Positions 45,064 through 49,154 of a stretch of DNA of 49,154 nucleotides are shown piece after piece; positions within the stretch are counted from its first letter, which is position 1; every line of letters begins with the position of its first letter. This DNA comes from Nitrospira sp. GTDB lineage: Bacteria > Nitrospirota > Nitrospiria > Nitrospirales > Nitrospiraceae. The translations under genes and the position numbers were made by a program. The notes below the pieces were generated by a model. It ran no database searches. It was given only the letters and a program-made list of their open reading frames with translations, and was not told where the DNA came from. The stretch is taken from NCBI GenBank assembly GCA_018242665.1, contig JAFEBL010000044.1, forward strand, positions 1 to 49,154, written 5' to 3'.

Positions 45064-46200
45064 GTGATCGGCCCGAGAGCCGCGATCGGTTATTGCCGGA
45101 CCATCGCCGTCAATATCATCGTGCTCGGATTGCTCCTTGTGGCCCTGGAAGGGCTGGCGAGCTACACGATTCTCCTGTACGACATCGCAACGACTTCGCC
45201 GCTCGTCGAACGGCGACACACCCAATATGACCCCGATGTGGGTTGGGTGCATGTGTCGAACATTCGCCTTGCGGATTTGTACGGGCCCGATAAGTATCTC
45301 GCGATCAACAACCAAGGGTTTCGAAGCGAGCGGAATTTCGACCTGGCCGTTCCAGATGGAAAGGCCCGCATCATGTGCTCGGGTGATTCGTTCACCCTTG
45401 GATATGGTGTAGACAATACGCATGCCTGGTGTGAACTCCTGACTTCGTTCGATTCCCGGCTCGAAACGTTGAACATGGGGCAAGGAGGGTACGGGGTCGA
45501 TCAGGCCTACTTGTGGTATAAGCGCGACGGCTCGAAGTTTGCGCATCAGATTCAACTGTTGTCCTTCATCACGGACGACTTTCTCCGCATGCAGTTCGAT
45601 TCGTTTTATGGCTATGCCAAGCCCGTCCTCAAGGAACGGAATGGCTCACTGGTGATCGATAACGTCCCGGTTCCGCGGCGCGCTTACGACCTCTCCTGGA
45701 TCACCACACAGGTCGGGAACGTCAACCAACTGCGTACCGTTCAATTTGTGACGAAAGTCCTCAGAAAAGTCGGCTTGATGTCTCGCAACGCCCCTCGGAC
45801 GACCGAGTCGGACTCAAAGGAAGAAACCAAGAGAGTTCTGCGGAAAATATTCGAGGACCTCAAGCGCAGCAATGAAATGAAGGGCAGTCGTCTGGTCCTG
45901 GTGTTGTTTCCTGTGGAGGATGAGCTACTCAAGGAAACTCCGCACGAATGGATAGAATTCATCGAGACGGAGTCCAACGCTCAGGGGATCATGCTCATCA
46001 ATCTGTTCGATAACTTTCACTCCTTGCCGAGGAAAGACATTCTCGACATGTTCGGACCAGACCACCACTTTACCGAACGGGGCAATGATTTCGTGGCGCG
46101 CGTCATTTATGAGCGATTGCGCTATGAACCGAGCCTTGCTCACGTGTTCTCGGTGCATCATCACGATCGACAGGCGGCGCCGGTGACGGTCGCGAAGTAG
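45064..46200 (+). CDS. SGNH/GDSL-type hydrolase, membrane-anchored
   Basis: 378 residues, starting at GTG 45064. One N-terminal membrane segment (TIAVNIIVLGLLLVALEGLA, about 13-33) anchors it; the rest should be periplasmic. The SGNH nucleophile motif GDSFTLGYGV (about 106-115), NMGQGGYGVDQ (Gly/Asn block) and the last block DHHFTERGN (Asp and His) mark an esterase or O-acetyltransferase-like SGNH fold. It may modify a surface polysaccharide or lipid. The start lacks a strong ribosome site. 17 bases separate it from the next gene. Confidence 0.75.
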   Translation: MIGPRAAIGYCRTIAVNIIVLGLLLVALEGLASYTILLYDIATTSPLVERRHTQYDPDVGWVHVSNIRLADLYGPDKYLAINNQGFRSERNFDLAVPDGKARIMCSGDSFTLGYGVDNTHAWCELLTSFDSRLETLNMGQGGYGVDQAYLWYKRDGSKFAHQIQLLSFITDDFLRMQFDSFYGYAKPVLKERNGSLVIDNVPVPRRAYDLSWITTQVGNVNQLRTVQFVTKVLRKVGLMSRNAPRTTESDSKEETKRVLRKIFEDLKRSNEMKGSRLVLVLFPVEDELLKETPHEWIEFIETESNAQGIMLINLFDNFHSLPRKDILDMFGPDHHFTERGNDFVARVIYERLRYEPSLAHVFSVHHHDRQAAPVTVAK

Positions 46201-46217
46201 CTGCGGAAGGGAAGCCC

Positions 46218-46604
46218 ATGGTGTTGTGGCGACATGTTCTCCTCACTGGCCTGTTCGTCCTCGCCGCGGGAATTTCGGGATGCGACCTGGAGCATCGCCG
46301 GCTGATGAAAGAACAGTATCCCTTGTATCCGGACAGTGTGCGCTGGTCGATTGATAGGGGGAACATTCTTCGCGGCATGACAGAAGATCAGGTGTACCTC
46401 GCGCTTGGTTCCCCGGTGTGCAAGAAAGATGTGGTGGACGAGGGGCGCACAGTCACGGTCTGGCTCTACCCGCCGATCGGCCGTAACGCCTGCGTCACCA
46501 GTGCCTTTCGTGTCTACTTCGAACAAGGCGCCGTCACCACCTGGGACCGCTACACTACGCCGACCAGATATACCGATCCGGCCGGCGGCGTCCCCCTCTA
46601 CTAG
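46218..46604 (+). CDS. Small lipoprotein with BamE/SmpA-like region
   Basis: 128 residues. Lipoprotein signal ends AGISGC (C22); GGAAGGG is upstream of the ATG. The mature part has NILRGMTEDQVYLALGSPVC, the helix-turn-helix pattern (RxGMTxxQVxxxLGxP) of BamE/SmpA-OmlA proteins, then a beta-rich tail (TVTVWLYPPIG). BamE family proteins serve the outer-membrane assembly machine or similar envelope roles. It follows the SGNH gene closely. Confidence 0.7.
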   Translation: MVLWRHVLLTGLFVLAAGISGCDLEHRRLMKEQYPLYPDSVRWSIDRGNILRGMTEDQVYLALGSPVCKKDVVDEGRTVTVWLYPPIGRNACVTSAFRVYFEQGAVTTWDRYTTPTRYTDPAGGVPLY

Positions 46605-46797
46605 CCCGCATTATTCTTGAGCGCTTCTGCTGCAATCGCGGATTCGCAGCTGCGACTAGCCTGTCGGCGGGCGGCCTCGCCGTTCGGTCGGTCGACATCC
46701 TGTTCAAGGATGCCTTCCTCCCTCACGGCTCCGTGCGCCCGTCTCGCTTTGCGACTCCGCAATTTCGCGACGAACCGTCATGAATAATGAGGGCTGG
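46605..46797. other. Spacer before the repeat element
   Basis: 193 bases, GC-rich, no gene. It includes a short inverted repeat CATCCT/AGGATG around 46697-46712. I see no promoter or recognisable element; it may contain older, decayed repeat copies. Confidence 0.3.
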
Positions 46798-47002
46798 CAG
46801 CCTGTTCAGAAAGGCCGCCCAGCGGCGTTCTCGGTCGCTCGTCTCCCTGCGACGTACAAATGCTCGAACGGGACTACTGGTGGGGTTTATCCGTTCGCCA
46901 AGAATATTGGAAGCGGCGAACGGGTCAAACGAAGTTTGGTTTGTACCTCCTCAGTCGCCGTGCTTCCTGCGGCCTTGCCGGACGGCCTTTCTGAACAGCC
47001 TG
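46798..47002. repeat. Palindromic element A (205 bp) with 20-bp terminal inverted repeats
   Basis: Ends: CAGCCTGTTCAGAAAGGCCG (46798-46817) and its near-perfect complement CGGCCTTTCTGAACAGCCTG (46983-47002; 19 of 20 paired). Inside, GTACAAA (46854-46860) faces TTTGTAC (46940-46946), and a 79-base centre holds a further perfect inverted repeat CCGTTCGCC/GGCGAACGG (46891-46923). No ORF of note, so it is a non-autonomous, MITE- or REP-like element. It lies 49 bases before the vapB promoter. Confidence 0.75.
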
Positions 47003-47050
47003 TCACCCTAAGGGGGCTCGCCAACTTGCGCGCCGACATAGCCTTCGCGC

Positions 47051-47079
47051 TTGACGTGTGAGGTGTATGACGGTACGAT
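47051..47079 (+). promoter_or_regulatory. sigma70-type promoter of vapBC
   Basis: TTGACG (47051-47056, five of six) and TACGAT (47074-47079, four of six) spaced by 17 bases. Start predicted near 47086. Autorepression by VapBC at an overlapping site would be expected, but no clear dyad was identified. Confidence 0.55.
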
Positions 47080-47111
47080 GATCGATAAGCAATTGGTAAG
47101 GGGGTGCTGCA

Positions 47112-47321
47112 ATGTCCGTGACGACTATTTCACCGAAGTTCCAAATCGTGATCCCTAAGGATGTAAGAGAAAAGCTTCACCTGAGTCCTTCCCAGCGGTT
47201 ACAGGTCCTGGAAAAAGGTGGAGTGATCACCTTGGTGCCGGAAGTGCCGCTCAAGTCGCTAAAGGGTGCACTCGCGGGCATGTCCAAGGCAGGGGTCCGA
47301 GAGAAGAAAGATCGCTTGTGA
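47112..47321 (+). CDS. vapB: AbrB/SpoVT-fold antitoxin (VapB-like)
   Basis: 69 residues. The swapped-hairpin AbrB DNA-binding fold is seen in TTISPKFQIVIPKDVREKL; the tail (SLKGALAGMSKAGVREKKDR) should wrap the toxin. It has a strong ribosome site (AAGGGGG) and overlaps the toxin start by four bases (GTGA), so antitoxin is made first and coupled to toxin. It should neutralise VapC and, as a complex, repress the pair. Confidence 0.85.
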   Translation: MSVTTISPKFQIVIPKDVREKLHLSPSQRLQVLEKGGVITLVPEVPLKSLKGALAGMSKAGVREKKDRL

Positions 47322-47689
47322 AGATTCTCTTGGATTCCAGTGGATGGATCGAATTCTTTACGGGCGGACCACTCGCTGATCGCTATGCTGCATACTTTTC
47401 TTCTCGCTACGAGATCATCACGCCGACCATTGTGTTGTACGAGGTATATAAAAAGATCAAACGCGAGCGTGGTGAGGAGACTGCGACCCTCTTTTCCGGA
47501 CGCCTTCACTCGACGGAGGTGGTTCAACTTACGGAATCCATCGCCTATCTGGCCGCGGATGTCAGCCTTCGGCACGGTCTAGCGATGGCTGATGCGATTG
47601 TCTATGCGACGGCCCAGGACCAGAACGCGGATGTCGTGACGGGTGATGCAGATTTGAAGGATTTGCCGGGAGTGATCTATGTGAAGTAG
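47318..47689 (+). CDS. vapC: PIN-domain toxin (VapC-like ribonuclease)
   Basis: 123 residues starting with GTG at 47318. VapC toxins cleave tRNA or rRNA and stop growth until neutralised. All four acidic active-site residues are there: D6 in LLDSSGW, E42 in LYEVYKK, D92 in MADAIVYATA and D110 in VVTGDADLKDL. So the toxin should be active. The pair is bracketed by palindromic repeat elements, consistent with acquisition by transfer. Confidence 0.9.
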   Translation: MKILLDSSGWIEFFTGGPLADRYAAYFSSRYEIITPTIVLYEVYKKIKRERGEETATLFSGRLHSTEVVQLTESIAYLAADVSLRHGLAMADAIVYATAQDQNADVVTGDADLKDLPGVIYVK

Positions 47690-47721
47690 ACCTTCTCCGC
47701 CGCAAATGTTTGAGATGAATT

Positions 47722-47832
47722 CCGCCCTCAGAACGGTCAAAACGATTGTCCACCGAGGGCGCAGCTAACGAAGGAGCGAGGCGTACCCTTGCGGTACGTT
47801 GAGCGAGCTGAGAGACGCGAGAACAAGGGCGG
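47722..47832. repeat. Palindromic element B (core copy)
   Basis: Ends CCGCCCT (47722-47728) and AGGGCGG (47826-47832) pair. The central CGTACCC...GGTACG palindrome and GAGGCGTACCCTT match the core of element C, and GTACGTTGAG plus CGAGAAC match as well. It lies 33 bases after the vapC stop and has no full terminal repeats, so it looks partly decayed. Confidence 0.6.
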
Positions 47833-47848
47833 CGGTAGGAAAGCATCT

Positions 47849-47974
47849 GCAGGCTGCTCAAAAAGCCGTCTGCCGAGGCCGCAGGCAAGGCAAAACCGGA
47901 GGCGTACCCTTAGGGGTACGTTGAGGATTTTGGTGAGCCGAGAACGAAGGTAGGCGGTTTTTTCAGCAGCCTGC
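47849..47974. repeat. Palindromic element C (126 bp)
   Basis: Terminal inverted repeats of 22 bases: GCAGGCTGCTCAAAAAGCCG... (47849-47870) and ...GGTTTTTTCAGCAGCCTGC (to 47974), about 18 of 22 paired. Central palindrome CGTACCC-TTAG-GGGTACG. It ends one base before the stop codon of the Memo-like gene; the T-run within its right end could serve as a terminator for that leftward gene or for vapC. Confidence 0.75.
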
Positions 47975-47975
47975 C

Positions 47976-49154
47976 CTAGAAGAAGGCCATGCTGGCATAC
48001 GTGACCGTCGAATTATACTGGTCCGTGATCCCGCGATCGTACCGCAGCACCTGTCCCGTTTCCGCCTGAATCAATCGCAGCATCGAGTAAATCGGCGAGA
48101 AGCCGGAGATGCGGCGCTGGTCGTTTTCCTTCTGAATGAACTTGGCGAACTCTTCCGGGTCGCGGTTCTCGACATGTTTAAGCATCTCGAGGTCGGTCTG
48201 CATGCAGCGATGGAAGGAGAAGTCTGTCGGCGGGGCCGAGTCGCCGTAGCGCATACCGATGTGGGCCAGTTCCGCGCCGACCACGACGCAATATGATTTG
48301 CCGCTCGCGGTAAGCGCCTCTTTTAAGGTCTGAAGAAACGTCTCGACCTGCTCCCGGATCTGCGGATCGCGCAAACTGTCCGCAGAAAACGCCGTGAGGA
48401 TCGGAACAATCGTATACGCCTGGTCTTGGCCGAGAGTCTCTTGCAGGAACGGCAACTGAAATTCCAATGCATGTTCATTGTGATGTGCCAATTCGTCGGT
48501 GAAAGCGGCGGGGATCTGTTCGCGCAGGCGGTCGGTGACCGCGCGGTCGACCTTGACGAGCCCCAATGGTGTTGCAAAATCTTTGTCGGTCACGGCCACC
48601 GGGTGTTCCAGTCCGGAATGGGCGGTGCCGATTAGCACGTAGAGATCCGGCTTCTGGGCGTCCTGCAATTCCTTATAGGCCCAGGCGTAGATCGGTCCGG
48701 CTTGTTTCATCTCGTAGGTGGGCGCAACGAGCGCCTTAATGAGTGTGCCCTTGTGCTCGGAGGCCTTCACCTCCGGTCCTTCTTTCGACACGAAGAAGCT
48801 GTTGATCTGTGCGCGTAATTTGGCGGGGTCGGCTTCGTAGCTGCGGCCGGCAAATTGCGGCGAACGGGAGGGCGCCTGACGATAGGCGGCCAATGCCTGT
48901 TGCTTGGCCTGCTCCGTGCGCTCCCCTTCCAGGAACAACTTGGTATTCAGATCGGCCAGCAACTGCTCGACCTTATTCGGCATGAGGAATTCGCCGAAGC
49001 GCTTCAGATAAATGGCCCCAATGTCCTGCACACTGTGCTCCCCGTCGAGGTGCTGCACGATGAAGAAATAATTTAACGGCAGGACCAGGCGCTCCTTGCT
49101 CAATCCGGTGGGGTCCCAGAGCACGATGAACTGCTCCTCCCCTTCCTTGATCGG
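47976..49154 (-). CDS. AmmeMemoRadiSam system protein B (Memo-like), 5' partial
   Basis: At least 392 codons; the frame is open to the right edge, so the start lies outside the window. An N-terminal extension of about 95 residues (DPTGLSKERLVLPLNYFF, then EQLLADLNTKLF) precedes the Memo fold. The fold shows FAGRSYEADPAKL, LIGTAHSGLEHP, NEHALEFQLPFLQ and VGAELAHIGMRYGD. At the position of the usual APHAGY the protein has APTYEM, and the SDLSHYG-like segment reads AELAHIG, so two of the conserved metal-site residues differ. Memo proteins co-occur with AMMECR1 and a radical-SAM protein in a poorly understood system; those partners are not visible here. Confidence 0.85.
   Translation of the reverse strand, partial: PIKEGEEQFIVLWDPTGLSKERLVLPLNYFFIVQHLDGEHSVQDIGAIYLKRFGEFLMPNKVEQLLADLNTKLFLEGERTEQAKQQALAAYRQAPSRSPQFAGRSYEADPAKLRAQINSFFVSKEGPEVKASEHKGTLIKALVAPTYEMKQAGPIYAWAYKELQDAQKPDLYVLIGTAHSGLEHPVAVTDKDFATPLGLVKVDRAVTDRLREQIPAAFTDELAHHNEHALEFQLPFLQETLGQDQAYTIVPILTAFSADSLRDPQIREQVETFLQTLKEALTASGKSYCVVVGAELAHIGMRYGDSAPPTDFSFHRCMQTDLEMLKHVENRDPEEFAKFIQKENDQRRISGFSPIYSMLRLIQAETGQVLRYDRGITDQYNSTVTYASMAFF

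Noticed and set aside
46780..47061. Open frame of 93 codons across element A
   Set aside because: It follows the palindromic repeat almost end to end, has no family resemblance and no ribosome site; a by-product of the GC-rich repeat.

Overview
The window is dense, GC-rich chromosomal DNA, almost certainly from a Nitrospira-like bacterium (phylum Nitrospirota). The pointers are a periplasmic copper nitrite reductase, a CCG-domain (HdrB/SdhE-like) protein together with an SdhB whose third cluster has four cysteines (a type-E succinate dehydrogenase signature), many outer-membrane and lipoprotein genes, and short degenerate repeats between genes. The genus is an inference from gene content, not a database result. 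No rRNA, tRNA, CRISPR array, phage or transposase gene is visible.

Layout. 1-3 kb: the start of lepA (leftward) and bioA (rightward) share a back-to-back promoter; then an outer-membrane protein. 3-4.5 kb: an orphan RND membrane-fusion lipoprotein. 4.5-16 kb: one long leftward pyrimidine run, pyrR-pyrB-pyrC-DUF4149-carA-sppA-M48 protease-carB-greA-DUF62. It begins at a strong sigma70-type promoter followed by an RNA leader holding a PyrR recognition hairpin, a 32-33 codon leader peptide, an intrinsic terminator inside that peptide's coding region, and an ATGA overlap of the leader stop with the pyrR start. 16-23 kb: rightward tkt, a Crp/Fnr regulator, nirK with a perfect 24-bp palindrome in its promoter, and four exported proteins. 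22.9-24.8 kb: leftward coiled-coil protein, HdrB/SdhE-like protein and cupin. 24.9-29 kb: rightward HDOD protein, soluble transhydrogenase SthA, and a TPR/2-oxoglutarate oxygenase fusion. 29-36.7 kb: leftward sdhB-archease-rtcB, then PilZ protein, membrane sensor and REC-PAS-GGDEF-EAL protein. 35.5-44.3 kb: M24 peptidase, AsmA-like giant, MFS transporter, OYE-type flavoenzyme, metallo-beta-lactamase hydrolase. 44.5-46.6 kb: cyclophilin, SGNH hydrolase, small lipoprotein. 46.8-48 kb: a VapBC toxin-antitoxin pair bracketed by palindromic repeat elements. 48-49.2 kb: a Memo-like protein running off the right edge.

How it works together. The pyrimidine run makes carbamoyl phosphate (CarAB), carbamoyl aspartate (PyrB) and dihydroorotate (PyrC); PyrR and the leader can shut transcription when UMP is plentiful. 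NirK with its regulator, two candidate redox/heme or metal proteins and an outer-membrane protein looks like a nitrite/NO-responsive periplasmic module. PilZ, sensor and GGDEF-EAL proteins look like a c-di-GMP circuit. RtcB and archease form an RNA ligation/repair pair attached to sdhB. The most notable items are the coupled pyr leader, the His-to-Asp change in the DUF62 triad, the repeat family around vapBC, and the nirK operator.
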